Shown here: positions 1 through 7,743 of the stretch, in pieces
Position numbering within the stretch: the stretch's first letter is position 1
Layout of the letters: each line of letters begins with the position of its first letter
Source of the DNA: Candidatus Competibacteraceae bacterium
GTDB lineage: Bacteria; Pseudomonadota; Gammaproteobacteria; Competibacterales; Competibacteraceae
Assembly (NCBI GenBank): GCA_003989075.1
Contig: RXIX01000021.1
Coordinates: forward strand, 1 to 37,775
DNA length: 37,775 nt
Reading direction: 5' to 3'
Notes under the pieces: model-generated
The model's input: the letters and a program-made list of their open reading frames with translations, nothing else
What the model was told of the DNA's origin: nothing
The model's database searches: none
Position numbers and translations under genes: made by a program

Positions 1-32
1 TTGCGGCGAGAACCCTTCCACCTGCGTCCTCG

Positions 33-494
33 TCAGTCAGCGCGCCCGAGCAGCACCGCTACCTCATCGCCACCTGCGGCGATGGTGATGCCCGGCGTGC
101 TGGTGTACATCCGGATGCGTACGCCATGCGAGCCATAAAGCCACAAATCATCGCTGCTGATTTCGTCCTGAGCGGACTCGGTACTATCGGCTAGATCGAC
201 TACATAGGTATCTTCCAGAGCCGACAGGGTCTTCAGTCCATAGACCTCAGCGGTCACCTTGACACCGCTGACCATGGCGCCGCCGACGCCCAGGCCATTG
301 ATCCGCATGTCATACATCTTGCCCTGGTAGGTGATGACCGCTTTCTCCAGCTTAGCGCCGGAACCAGTCGTCAAATTCAGGGGCGTGAAGGTCATGATGC
401 CATCCGGGGTCGGGGTCGCCGCCCACACACCGCTGCTGATCAACAGCGCAACTGCCGCGCCCGACAAACGCTGCCAAAACCGATTACTCCGCAT
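33..494 (-). CDS. Small secreted protein, unknown function
   Basis: Predicted 153-aa exported protein. I start it at the ATG at 494 because a GGAG lies 9 bases upstream; in-frame starts further upstream lack this. Residues 1-25 form a signal peptide (Arg-rich start, hydrophobic core AAVALLIS, then VWA before the likely cleavage). The mature part is mostly beta-prone and acidic, with no cysteines or domain I recognise; it ends in VAVLLGRAD, so there is no PEP-CTERM anchor. It is the last gene of a leftward three-gene unit, 32 bp behind another small secreted protein and the LruC-domain protein, so a shared envelope or extracellular role is likely. Function unknown; the reading frame and export signal are clear. 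Confidence 0.75.
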   Translation of the reverse strand: MRSNRFWQRLSGAAVALLISSGVWAATPTPDGIMTFTPLNLTTGSGAKLEKAVITYQGKMYDMRINGLGVGGAMVSGVKVTAEVYGLKTLSALEDTYVVDLADSTESAQDEISSDDLWLYGSHGVRIRMYTSTPGITIAAGGDEVAVLLGRAD

Positions 495-526
495 GGTTCT
501 CATCTCCGGAAAAGGGCCGTCACAGT

Positions 527-895
527 TCACTCAACGTAGTTCACGCTATCCGCGCTGATCGGCAGAACCAGCGTGCTCTGGCGCATGGCGCCGCGCACCA
601 CCATCTTGACCTGGGTCAGATGCGCCGGCAGGTGCAGTTGCCCGGTATAGCGGCCCGTGGTATCGGTGAAGCCGTTTTCCAACAGGCGCAACCCATTTGT
701 GCCTTCGCTATAGAAGCTCAGCAGGATCGACCGGCGATCAGGGGCAGCCAGCTTGATGTTGGCTGATACCCAGCGGTCGGTTGCATAACGAAAACCGGAA
801 GGCACCTGCATCTCATCAGTATCCGCCGACACCCCTGCACTATAGCCACCGCCAGCCAGCAGCAACGCTATCAGAACTGCATTCGTCCGCTTCAT
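527..895 (-). CDS. Small secreted protein, LruC-operon middle gene
   Basis: Predicted 122-aa exported protein with a strong ribosome site (GAGGAG, 8 bases before the ATG). Residues 1-24 are a signal peptide (MKRTNAVLIALLLAGGG..., cleavage after VSA). The mature ~98 residues contain SILLSFYSEG, TGRYTGQLHLP and SADSVNYVE, a pattern of short beta strands suggesting a small beta-sandwich; I do not recognise a family. It lies 42 bp after the LruC-domain gene and 32 bp before the next secreted protein, same strand, consistent with co-transcription. Small exported partners beside LruC-domain genes could be binding partners or surface subunits; that is inference. Confidence 0.78.
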   Translation of the reverse strand: MKRTNAVLIALLLAGGGYSAGVSADTDEMQVPSGFRYATDRWVSANIKLAAPDRRSILLSFYSEGTNGLRLLENGFTDTTGRYTGQLHLPAHLTQVKMVVRGAMRQSTLVLPISADSVNYVE

Positions 896-937
896 AATCT
901 GTTCTCCTCAAAGCTCATCGGTATTCGAGTCAGGACT

Positions 938-2584
938 TCAGCGCTGGAAAACCAGACCATCTTTGATATTGCTGACGAACCAGTTGACGCCAGTCACAGT
1001 CGTCGTGCTGCTTGCCCAGGGTGCGAAATCCATATAGGCATCGGCTACATCGTTCCATTCAGCCGGATGCCGCCAGTTTTCCGGTACATCCAGCGCCCAA
1101 GGCAGATTGTCATTCTTGGTGCGGTAATAGCGGCCCAGCGACGGGTTGGAGGCATCATCAGCGGTTCCAAACAGCTTGAGATCGGCCTTGGCAGTCGGCG
1201 GATGGTCAACCAGATGGACCTCACGCCCACGCTGCACCGTGTTGTAGATGAATGGGTTATACGGTGCTGAGCCCAGCTGCGCCCGGCTGATCGGCTGATT
1301 GAAGTGGATATCCGCCACCAGCGGCACCGAACTGAAGCGCGGGCAACTGTTGACCGTATTGAAGAAAGCACAAGGCCACTTCATATTGGTCCGGGTCAGG
1401 TCATTGACTTTCGGCGACAGGACGAAGACCGCATCCGTCTGGCCGCTTTCCAGCGGCAGTGCAGTCGGAGCCTGATCACGAATCTTGAGAGTCGAGGTCG
1501 CCGCATTGACCAGACTGCGCGACACGCCGGGCAGATGCAGAGCGAAACCGTTCTCGGCCGCGCCACCCCGGGCAGTGATCTGATAGCTGATATTGAGGTC
1601 GACGATTTCGTTGCGGGCATTCAGGATCTCGACCGCCCGGTAGGCGACCACCAGATCGTTCATGTCAAAATCGCCCTTGCTCGGCCAGTTGTCCTCAAAA
1701 GCCAGCGAGGCATAGCCGGTAGCACTGGGATAGAAACGCCGGCCTGCTCGCTGCGGATCCAGCGGGAAAGCATCCAGATCGTCACTGATACCGTCACCGT
1801 CGCTATCCTTGACCACCTTGCTCAGCGACTGCACCTGACTGCGGTCAATAGCTGAGAAGGGTGATACCTTGATCGCGATGATCACATCATTGAAATCATG
1901 ATCGCAACCGGTTTGCGTTCGGTTGATATCCTCAAAGCCCATGACGAGCAGTTCACTCTCCGGCTTGGACAATAGCACGGTATGGGCATTGAGGTTGGCG
2001 GTGCCGGCTGGCTCTGGATTCAGGGCTTTTATGGTATGAAAAATCGTGCTCATCGACTGATTGGCATTGACACCCTTTCCGGTCCAGCCATTGGCGACGA
2101 TGGTAAAGCCCACTGCCGTACCCGCCTTGAACTTGCCGAGCTTGACCGAATCGCCAAACTTCAGGGTAGCCGGGCTGGTCGAGAAATCGGGAAACATGAT
2201 CTTGATGTTCAAGTCGCTGAACGACTTGGGCAGGTTATCCGCATTGCGACTGAAAAAGCCCAGTGAATTACGGTAGCCAGCCCCTTCATTCACAACGGCT
2301 ACGGTGATTTCCGCGTCTTCCAGCAGATTGATATTGGCGCCCAGATCATCGGTGATCAGCGCCGGATCATTCTTGCTGATATTGCGACCTTCCGGCAGCC
2401 GTTTGTAAATCTCATCCAGCAGGCCAGTGGGCAGCTGATTGCTGATATTCACCATGTTCGTCGGGGCACCGCTCGAGTTATAGCTGCTCAGATATTGCCA
2501 GCTGATTGCTGCCATACTGGGCTGGGCAGCGGCGCCGAGCACCAGGGCGGCCAGGGAGGACATCAGGGAGGGGCGGAAGGACAT
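938..2584 (-). CDS. LruC domain-containing secreted protein
   Basis: 548-aa exported protein. The frame stays open to 2746, but I choose the ATG at 2584: it has CAGGAG 8 bases upstream, and the following ~26 residues are a signal peptide (LAALVLGAAAQPSMA). Residues ~80-240 resemble DUF4114, ending in GFEDINRTQTGCDHDFNDV, an acidic calcium-type motif. Residues 259-277 hold a thrombospondin-3-like Ca repeat (DSDGDGISDDLDAFPLDP). Residues ~283-545 are the LruC domain, with AFEDNWPSKGDFDMNDLVV as its hallmark. There is no lipobox, no PEP-CTERM tail and no autotransporter barrel. It heads an operon with two small secreted proteins, behind a candidate sigma-54 promoter. Likely a calcium-binding surface or matrix protein; exact role unknown. 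Confidence 0.88.
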   Translation of the reverse strand: MSFRPSLMSSLAALVLGAAAQPSMAAISWQYLSSYNSSGAPTNMVNISNQLPTGLLDEIYKRLPEGRNISKNDPALITDDLGANINLLEDAEITVAVVNEGAGYRNSLGFFSRNADNLPKSFSDLNIKIMFPDFSTSPATLKFGDSVKLGKFKAGTAVGFTIVANGWTGKGVNANQSMSTIFHTIKALNPEPAGTANLNAHTVLLSKPESELLVMGFEDINRTQTGCDHDFNDVIIAIKVSPFSAIDRSQVQSLSKVVKDSDGDGISDDLDAFPLDPQRAGRRFYPSATGYASLAFEDNWPSKGDFDMNDLVVAYRAVEILNARNEIVDLNISYQITARGGAAENGFALHLPGVSRSLVNAATSTLKIRDQAPTALPLESGQTDAVFVLSPKVNDLTRTNMKWPCAFFNTVNSCPRFSSVPLVADIHFNQPISRAQLGSAPYNPFIYNTVQRGREVHLVDHPPTAKADLKLFGTADDASNPSLGRYYRTKNDNLPWALDVPENWRHPAEWNDVADAYMDFAPWASSTTTVTGVNWFVSNIKDGLVFQR

Positions 2585-2636
2585 GGCATCGGCTCCTGCG
2601 AAGCGGTACTTGTATTTAGAAATTGTTTCTACTCTA

Positions 2637-2652
2637 TACAAATATCGTGCCA
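2637..2652 (-). promoter_or_regulatory. Candidate sigma-54 (-24/-12) promoter for the LruC operon
   Basis: On the minus strand the sequence reads TGGCACG-ATAT-TTGTA. The -24 block (TGGCACG) is a perfect match to the sigma-54 consensus. The -12 block is TTGTA instead of TTGCA, with the required 10 bases between GG and the -12 dinucleotide. Transcription would start near 2625, giving a ~40-base leader before the LruC ATG at 2584. A sigma-54 activator is encoded divergently next door. The GC-to-GT change at -12 is the weak point. Confidence 0.6.
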
Positions 2653-2728
2653 TATAACAAAAATAAATACAACAGTATGATTTTAATTGTTTTATATTGC
2701 TACGCATCCTGAACCCCATCCATCCATA

Positions 2729-2855
2729 ACGGTTTTGCCAGATCATTTACTGCCATTTTGACAGCAACACAATCTCATGCCTGACAAAACCGGTCATAAT
2801 CAATAGCAAGCAACATCACGAGCGTAACAATAATGATAATAACACGGTTTTGCCA
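2729..2855. repeat. Pair of 12-bp direct repeats in the divergent regulatory region
   Basis: ACGGTTTTGCCA occurs at 2729-2740 and again at 2844-2855, 115 bp apart. Each copy carries one more TGCCA half-site and lies a short way left of a full TGCCA-N3-TGACA dyad. The whole 2585-2942 gap (358 bp) is AT-rich compared with its neighbours and holds no convincing gene; it appears to be purely regulatory. Confidence 0.5.
2751..2763. promoter_or_regulatory. Candidate activator site 1 (TGCCA-N3-TGACA)
   Basis: TGCCATTTTGACA is an imperfect dyad (TGNCA-N3-TGNCA). It is centred about 130 bp upstream of the predicted LruC transcription start, inside the normal range for sigma-54 enhancer sites. The same dyad recurs at 2877-2889 with a different spacer (AAA instead of TTT). 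Confidence 0.45.
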
Positions 2856-2876
2856 CTGGTTATCCTTGCCCTGACT

Positions 2877-2889
2877 TGCCAAAATGACA
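2877..2889. promoter_or_regulatory. Candidate activator site 2 (TGCCA-N3-TGACA)
   Basis: TGCCAAAATGACA repeats the dyad of 2751-2763, about 54 bp before the regulator's start codon and ~255 bp from the predicted LruC start. Its position could serve enhancer binding for the divergent operon, autoregulation of the activator gene, or both. Confidence 0.42.
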
Positions 2890-2942
2890 GTCCGGGTTAA
2901 GCGGTTTCCTTTTCGTTTTCCGTACGCGCGAGGATAGCGCTG

Positions 2943-4325
2943 TTGAGCGATCACATCCTGCTGGTGAGCGGGGATGCACAATCCCCACCGACGATCATCG
3001 AGGTGCTGACCCAGCGCGGGTATCAGATCGCCTGTGGCAGCGACCGGGCCACCATTCAGCAGATGCTGGCAGCGCAGACACCGGATCTGATTCTGTTGGA
3101 TCATCCCTGGCCCGACGAGATCGACAAGCGCGTGCTGGAGCACTGGGTGCGCGATTATCCGCTGCTGATGCTATGCGGCGAGAGCGGGATCGATGCGGCC
3201 CTGCAGACACTGCGGCTGGGCGCAACCGAATTTCTGGTCAAGCCGGTCAATCCGGACGAACTGGCCGCCGCGATCCGACGCATCATCGACAACGCGCTGC
3301 TGTACCGGCACGGCGAGTTTTACACCAGCACCATGCGCCACGCGGCACCCAGCCTGCTGGTCGGCGATAGCGTGCTACTGCGCGGCCTGCTGACCCAGTT
3401 GCAAGCCGTAGCGCCTACCGAAGCCACCGTGCTGATTCTTGGCGAGAGCGGGGTCGGCAAGGAAAAGGTCGCACAGGAAATCCATCGGCTCAGCGCACGC
3501 AGCAACGGGCCACTGGTCGCCGTGGACTGCTGTTCGCTGCAGGAATCCCTGTTTGAATCGGAACTGTTCGGCCACGAACGCGGCGCCTTTACCGGCGCGG
3601 CGCTGCGCAAGACAGGACTGATCGAACAGGCGCGCGGCGGCACCCTGTTTCTGGACGAGATCGGTGAAATTCCACCAGCGATCCAAGCCAAACTGCTGCG
3701 GGTATTGGAAACCAAGCGGTTCCGCCGTCTGGGCGGCACAGTGGACCTGGATGCCGACGTGCGCATCGTTGCTGCTACCAATCGCGATCTCGACGATATG
3801 GCGCGGCGCGGCAGTTTCCGTCAGGATCTGCTGTATCGCCTCAACGCCTTCGTAGTCGCGGTGCCGCCGCTGCGCGAACGCCGCGAGGATATCCCGACCC
3901 TGGCGCAGCATTTTCTGGCCCATCCGGGTTTTTCCAAACGGATCGCCAAGCGTATCAGCGAGCCGGCCCTGCAATCGCTGATCGATTACGACTGGCCCGG
4001 CAACGTGCGCGAACTGCGCAACGTCATTGAGCGGGCCATCATCCTGTCCGGCAACAAACTGAAGATCGGTCTGGAACATCTCACCCTGCCGCGTACCGCT
4101 GCCACCAGTGCGCCGCTCACACCGGCCACCGGTATAACCCTGAGCTTCGATCACGAACCCACCCTGGCCGATATCGAGCTGCGCTATGTGCAACTGTTGC
4201 TGGAACGGTATCAGGGACACCGGGCCACGGTAGCGCGGATTCTCGGCATCAGCGAGCGGACCCTGTATCGGCTGCTGGCGCAGGCCAAAACGGAACCTGC
4301 AGAGATCGGCTGCAAATCGGACTAG
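2943..4325 (+). CDS. Sigma-54 enhancer-binding regulator with degenerate receiver
   Basis: 460-aa NtrC-like activator. The TTG start at 2943 is supported by GAGGA 8 bases upstream and by the receiver fold beginning at once. Residues 1-120 are receiver-like: the phospho-acceptor D53 (LILLD) and K100 (FLVKP) remain. The acidic pair is reduced to SGD at 9-11, and the usual Thr/Ser is replaced (LLMLCGES). Residues ~135-385 are the AAA+ domain: Walker A GESGVGKE 167-174, sigma-54-contacting GAFTGA 214-219, Walker B TLFLDEIGE, and WPGNVREL. Residues ~410-450 are a Fis-type helix-turn-helix. No kinase gene is adjacent. The divergent gap contains a -24/-12 element and paired dyads, so it probably drives the LruC operon. 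Confidence 0.93.
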   Translation: MSDHILLVSGDAQSPPTIIEVLTQRGYQIACGSDRATIQQMLAAQTPDLILLDHPWPDEIDKRVLEHWVRDYPLLMLCGESGIDAALQTLRLGATEFLVKPVNPDELAAAIRRIIDNALLYRHGEFYTSTMRHAAPSLLVGDSVLLRGLLTQLQAVAPTEATVLILGESGVGKEKVAQEIHRLSARSNGPLVAVDCCSLQESLFESELFGHERGAFTGAALRKTGLIEQARGGTLFLDEIGEIPPAIQAKLLRVLETKRFRRLGGTVDLDADVRIVAATNRDLDDMARRGSFRQDLLYRLNAFVVAVPPLRERREDIPTLAQHFLAHPGFSKRIAKRISEPALQSLIDYDWPGNVRELRNVIERAIILSGNKLKIGLEHLTLPRTAATSAPLTPATGITLSFDHEPTLADIELRYVQLLLERYQGHRATVARILGISERTLYRLLAQAKTEPAEIGCKSD

Positions 4326-4390
4326 AATGGAGCCCAATCGGCTCCCTGATCGCCAAACCAACCCGCTCCAGCGCACCGACCCCTACGCTC

Positions 4391-5989
4391 ATGACCGCCG
4401 CCAGCGATGCCAAACAGCAGTTCAAGAACCGCCTGTCGCAGAACGCGATTGTCCAACTCGCCGCCAAGCTGCTGTACATGCTCAGCCGGATCGGGTTGCC
4501 ACCGATCATCCTTGCCTATGTCAGCCTGGAGGAATATGGCCTCTGGGCGACCTGCTTCATCGTCATCAGCTACCTGGGGATGAGCACCTTTGGCATCGCC
4601 AACGTCTACATCCGCTACACCGCCGAATATCACGCCCGCCACGATACCGAAGCGATCAACCGCCTGCTGAGCACCGGCCTGGCGGTGACGATTCCGGTCT
4701 GTACGGCGCTGCTGGTTCTGCTGGCGCTGGGCATGCCGCTGCTGCTGGATGCGTTCAAGGTCGCTGTACCGCTGCGCGAAACCGCCAGCGTACTGATCCT
4801 GGCTACAGCGGCGGCGATGATGCTTGATCTGACCTTTGGCGCCTTCAACCATGTACTGATCGGTATGCAGCTCATGCTGCGGCAAACCACCATCTGGGTG
4901 CTCAGCTTCCTGCTGGAAACCGCGCTGATCGTCGGTCTGCTGCTCGCCGGCTGCGGCGTGTATGCGCTGCTGTGGGCCTTCGTCATCCGCTACCTGCTGG
5001 CCACCTGGCTGAGCGCGCGCGCCTGCTATCAGGTTCTGCCCGGCCTGAGCCTGGGTCCGCGCCATTTCGACCGGAGCATGCTCAGTCTGTTCTATCGCTT
5101 CGGCGGCGTGGTGCAGGTAGTCGGTCTGCTCAGCATGGTGCTGTATTCGATTGAAAAGGTGATCGCCGGCGCCTTCATCGGTGTGCGCGCGACCGGCCTG
5201 TTCGATCTCGGCGAAAAGCTGCCGGTGATGTCCAGCCAGGTGACCTCGGCGCTGAACACGGTGTTCCTGCCCGCCGTCACGCATCTGCACAGCCTCGGCC
5301 AGACCGAGGAACTGGGCAAGCTATACCTGAAGGGCGCGCGCTATATCAGCATGCTCACCGGGCTGATCATGGGCTTTCTGGCCGGTTTTGCCGTGCCGAT
5401 CATGACCGCCTGGCTCGGTCCCAACCCGGAATTCCAGATCACCGCCCTGGTCATGGCCTGGTTCACCCTGCCGTTTCACACCCATGTCACCACCGGTCCC
5501 TGCACCGCGCTGCACTACGGGATGAACCAGCCCACCCGCACCCTGTTCTATCCGCTGATCCAGGCAGCGCTGGTGGTGCTGCTGGTGGGCGTGGCATTCC
5601 TGGTTTTGGGCACCACCATCCCGGCCATCACCTACGGCGTGGCTGCCGCCATGACCCTGAGCGGCTGGGCTTACATGGCCTATTCCAATCGCGTACTGCA
5701 AGTCGCAAACCGCACCTATCTCTGGCGGGTGATCGCGCCCGGCCTGGCACCCTATGTCTGTGGACTGGCGCTGTACGAGCTGAGCGCAGAGTGGTTTGCC
5801 GCTGCTGGTTCCGAACGCTGGGCCCTGCTTGGCCGGCTGGCGGTCTGCGGTGTGGTGTATACCCTGGTGACCGGCGCATTCCTGTACCGGGCGCTATGCG
5901 ACTGGGGTGAGCGGGAGTATCTGCGCCGCCAGCTCGGTCATACACTGGGCGGGTTCATCGGCAAGCTGCGGGGGAGGACAGCAGCATGA
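4391..5989 (+). CDS. Polysaccharide flippase (Wzx-like, MOP superfamily)
   Basis: 532-aa integral membrane protein with about 12-14 hydrophobic segments spread over its whole length. The N-terminus (NAIVQLAAKLLYMLSRIGL) and the following PPIILAYVSLEEYGLWAT are typical of polysaccharide biosynthesis flippases, which move lipid-linked repeat units to the periplasm. The ribosome site is weak; the ATG at 4391 sits 65 bp after the sigma-54 regulator on the same strand, so read-through is possible. Its stop overlaps the next ATG (ATGA), coupling it to a hexapeptide acyltransferase. A Wzy-like protein, chain-length protein and export lipoprotein lie further right on the other strand, completing a Wzx/Wzy-type pathway. 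Confidence 0.88.
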   Translation: MTAASDAKQQFKNRLSQNAIVQLAAKLLYMLSRIGLPPIILAYVSLEEYGLWATCFIVISYLGMSTFGIANVYIRYTAEYHARHDTEAINRLLSTGLAVTIPVCTALLVLLALGMPLLLDAFKVAVPLRETASVLILATAAAMMLDLTFGAFNHVLIGMQLMLRQTTIWVLSFLLETALIVGLLLAGCGVYALLWAFVIRYLLATWLSARACYQVLPGLSLGPRHFDRSMLSLFYRFGGVVQVVGLLSMVLYSIEKVIAGAFIGVRATGLFDLGEKLPVMSSQVTSALNTVFLPAVTHLHSLGQTEELGKLYLKGARYISMLTGLIMGFLAGFAVPIMTAWLGPNPEFQITALVMAWFTLPFHTHVTTGPCTALHYGMNQPTRTLFYPLIQAALVVLLVGVAFLVLGTTIPAITYGVAAAMTLSGWAYMAYSNRVLQVANRTYLWRVIAPGLAPYVCGLALYELSAEWFAAAGSERWALLGRLAVCGVVYTLVTGAFLYRALCDWGEREYLRRQLGHTLGGFIGKLRGRTAA

Positions 5990-6591
5990 AGGGTTTATTG
6001 CGGCGCATTCTGCGCTACCTGGCCTTTGAACAGGGCCGGGCGGTAGGCTGGTACAAACGATTCTGCAATCCGGGTGGCGATGAATGGGCTGCCTGGCTCA
6101 AGCGTCATGGCGGCTTTCACGCCATTGGCGAGCACTGCTCGATCCAGGTCAATGCCATCATCACCGATCCGGCCTATACCCGGCTGGGCAATAACGTGCG
6201 CCTGACCGGCTGCACCCTGTTTGGCCACGACGGCTCGGTGAACATGCTCAACCGTGCCTTTGGTCTACGCCTGGACCGGGTGGGAAAAATCGACATCCGC
6301 GACAACGTGTTCGTCGGTCATGGCGCGATCATTCTGCCCGGCGTCACCATCGGTCCCAACGCCATCGTTGCTGCCGGTTCGCTGGTTAACCGCGACGTGC
6401 CACCAGGCAGCATTGTCGCCGGTGCACCGGCACGGGTGGTGGGCGATATCGAGCGGCTGGTAGCGCGCCTTGAACAGGACAGCGCGCGCCTGCCGTGGAT
6501 CGAAACCCTCAATCGCTACCGCGACAGCGGCGATCCCGCACTGCGCGCCGAGGTTGAGCAGATGCGTATCCGCTATTTCTTCAGCGGGTGA
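5986..6591 (+). CDS. Hexapeptide-repeat acyltransferase (left-handed beta helix)
   Basis: 201-aa cytoplasmic acyltransferase, translationally coupled to the flippase by ATGA overlap. Hexapeptide turns are visible from ~45 on (GEHCSIQVNAIITD, LGNNVRLTGCTL) and end in the classic coil and cap IRDNVFVGHGAIILPG followed by TIGPNAIVAAGSLV, then DVPPGSIVAGAPARVVG. His in LFGHDGS or FVGHGAI is a candidate catalytic base. A helical C-terminus (~155-201) follows. The family transfers acetyl or other acyl groups to sugars. By context it probably O- or N-acylates a precursor of the exopolysaccharide; the substrate cannot be read from sequence. Confidence 0.87.
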   Translation: MKGLLRRILRYLAFEQGRAVGWYKRFCNPGGDEWAAWLKRHGGFHAIGEHCSIQVNAIITDPAYTRLGNNVRLTGCTLFGHDGSVNMLNRAFGLRLDRVGKIDIRDNVFVGHGAIILPGVTIGPNAIVAAGSLVNRDVPPGSIVAGAPARVVGDIERLVARLEQDSARLPWIETLNRYRDSGDPALRAEVEQMRIRYFFSG

Positions 6592-6606
6592 ACCCACCGG
6601 AATCAG

Positions 6607-6651
6607 CCAGGGCACGCCGCGCAACCGGTGACAGTGCGGTATATGCCCTGG
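6607..6651. terminator. Possible bidirectional stem between convergent genes
   Basis: Perfect 8-bp inverted repeat CCAGGGCA (6607-6614) / TGCCCTGG (6644-6651) in the 69-bp gap between two convergent genes. The loop is 29 bases and there is no T-run on either strand, so intrinsic termination would be weak. Confidence 0.3.
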
Positions 6652-6660
6652 TATTGCCGC

Positions 6661-7665
6661 TTAAAGGCTGCGCTCGCGCTGCAGACGCATCAGGCGCTCC
6701 ATCAACTGTTCGATTTCCGCTTCCAGGGCGCTGCGCTCCTGCCCGGACTGCTGTTCACGGGCGTTCAGACGCTCCTCAAGAGTCCGCTTCTCCTGGCGCA
6801 GGTGCTCCAGTTGCTGGCGCAGCTCCAGCAGCTCGACGACACTGGCGCCCGTTCCCGTGGACAGCACCTCCTCACCTGCTGCGACCGCAGCCTGCTTGAG
6901 CAGTGACTGGCGCTCGGCCTGCAGCCGTTCTACCTGCGCCTGCAGCGCCTGGCGCTCCTCATCCCAGATCCGCTGCTGGCGCGTCAGATCATCGGCAGCT
7001 TCCTTGCGCAACTGCTCGACCAGACGCGCGCTGTCCGGCGGCAGAGTATGACCGGCACGCGCCTTTTGCAGCGTCAGATTGTCTTCCAGAGTATTCATCT
7101 GGATCTGCATCGCCAGCCGCTCGCGCTCCCAGTTTTCCTGGTGCTGCTCCAGACGGGCGTTGAGCCCGATCTTGTCCTGCTGCAGCGAAGCCGCCTGTTC
7201 CTCAAGCTGCCCGATGCGCATTTGCATGCCCTGGCGCTCCTGATCCCAGCGCATGCTGTCGCGGGCAAAGCGATCCTGCAGCGCCACTTTTTCCTGTTCC
7301 AGGCGGGTAAAGGCTTCACGAAACTGGGCAATGTCGCGCTGGGATACCTGCTGGTGCTGCTCGCTCTGCGCCTTCAGATCGTTGTACTGCCGCTCCAGGG
7401 CCGCATATTGCTGGCGCAACTCGTTCAGTTCATCTTCGGCGCGCTTCTGTCGCGTGAGCAGCGACTGGCGATTCTGGTAGGTCCGCGATTGCTCCTCCAG
7501 CATCACACCCTGCAACTCATGGGTCTTGGCTTCCTGCTCCGCGAGTTCGTTCTGCGTACGCACATGGGCATGCCGCAACGCACGATACGGCAACATGTAA
7601 ACCAGGATAGCGCCGACCGCCAGCCCGGCAGTTGCGCCGATGACCAGATAGAGAATGTCCGACAT
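6661..7665 (-). CDS. Membrane-anchored coiled-coil protein
   Basis: 334 aa: one N-terminal membrane segment (residues ~4-26, LYLVIGATAGLAVGAILVYML) followed by an almost unbroken coiled coil from ~35 to the end, rich in Q, E, R and L. Four copies of a W-(D/E)-x-E-R unit recur (RWDQERQGMQMR, NWERERLAMQIQ, IWDEERQALQAQ, plus a degenerate QERSALEAE), spaced as if built from a repeated ~45-residue module. No enzymatic motif. It lies 78 bp downstream of the tail-anchored receiver protein, same strand, so the two probably form a membrane pair inside the exopolysaccharide locus. Scaffold or signalling role is inference. Confidence 0.82.
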   Translation of the reverse strand: MSDILYLVIGATAGLAVGAILVYMLPYRALRHAHVRTQNELAEQEAKTHELQGVMLEEQSRTYQNRQSLLTRQKRAEDELNELRQQYAALERQYNDLKAQSEQHQQVSQRDIAQFREAFTRLEQEKVALQDRFARDSMRWDQERQGMQMRIGQLEEQAASLQQDKIGLNARLEQHQENWERERLAMQIQMNTLEDNLTLQKARAGHTLPPDSARLVEQLRKEAADDLTRQQRIWDEERQALQAQVERLQAERQSLLKQAAVAAGEEVLSTGTGASVVELLELRQQLEHLRQEKRTLEERLNAREQQSGQERSALEAEIEQLMERLMRLQRERSL

Positions 7666-7743
7666 ATCCGGGATTCCGTTCGTTTGTTTTCGATTTCTTG
7701 GGGTTGCACCATGCAGCCGCCTGCGGTGCTCCAGCAGCCGGCA

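Noticed and set aside
2857..2868. TGGTTATCCTTG as a second sigma-54 promoter facing the regulator
   Set aside because: Only 8 bases separate the GG and GC elements; 10 are required, and TGGTTA is a poor -24 block.
4322..5290. 322-codon frame antisense to the flippase
   Set aside because: Gln/His-rich composition typical of antisense to a hydrophobic GC-rich gene.
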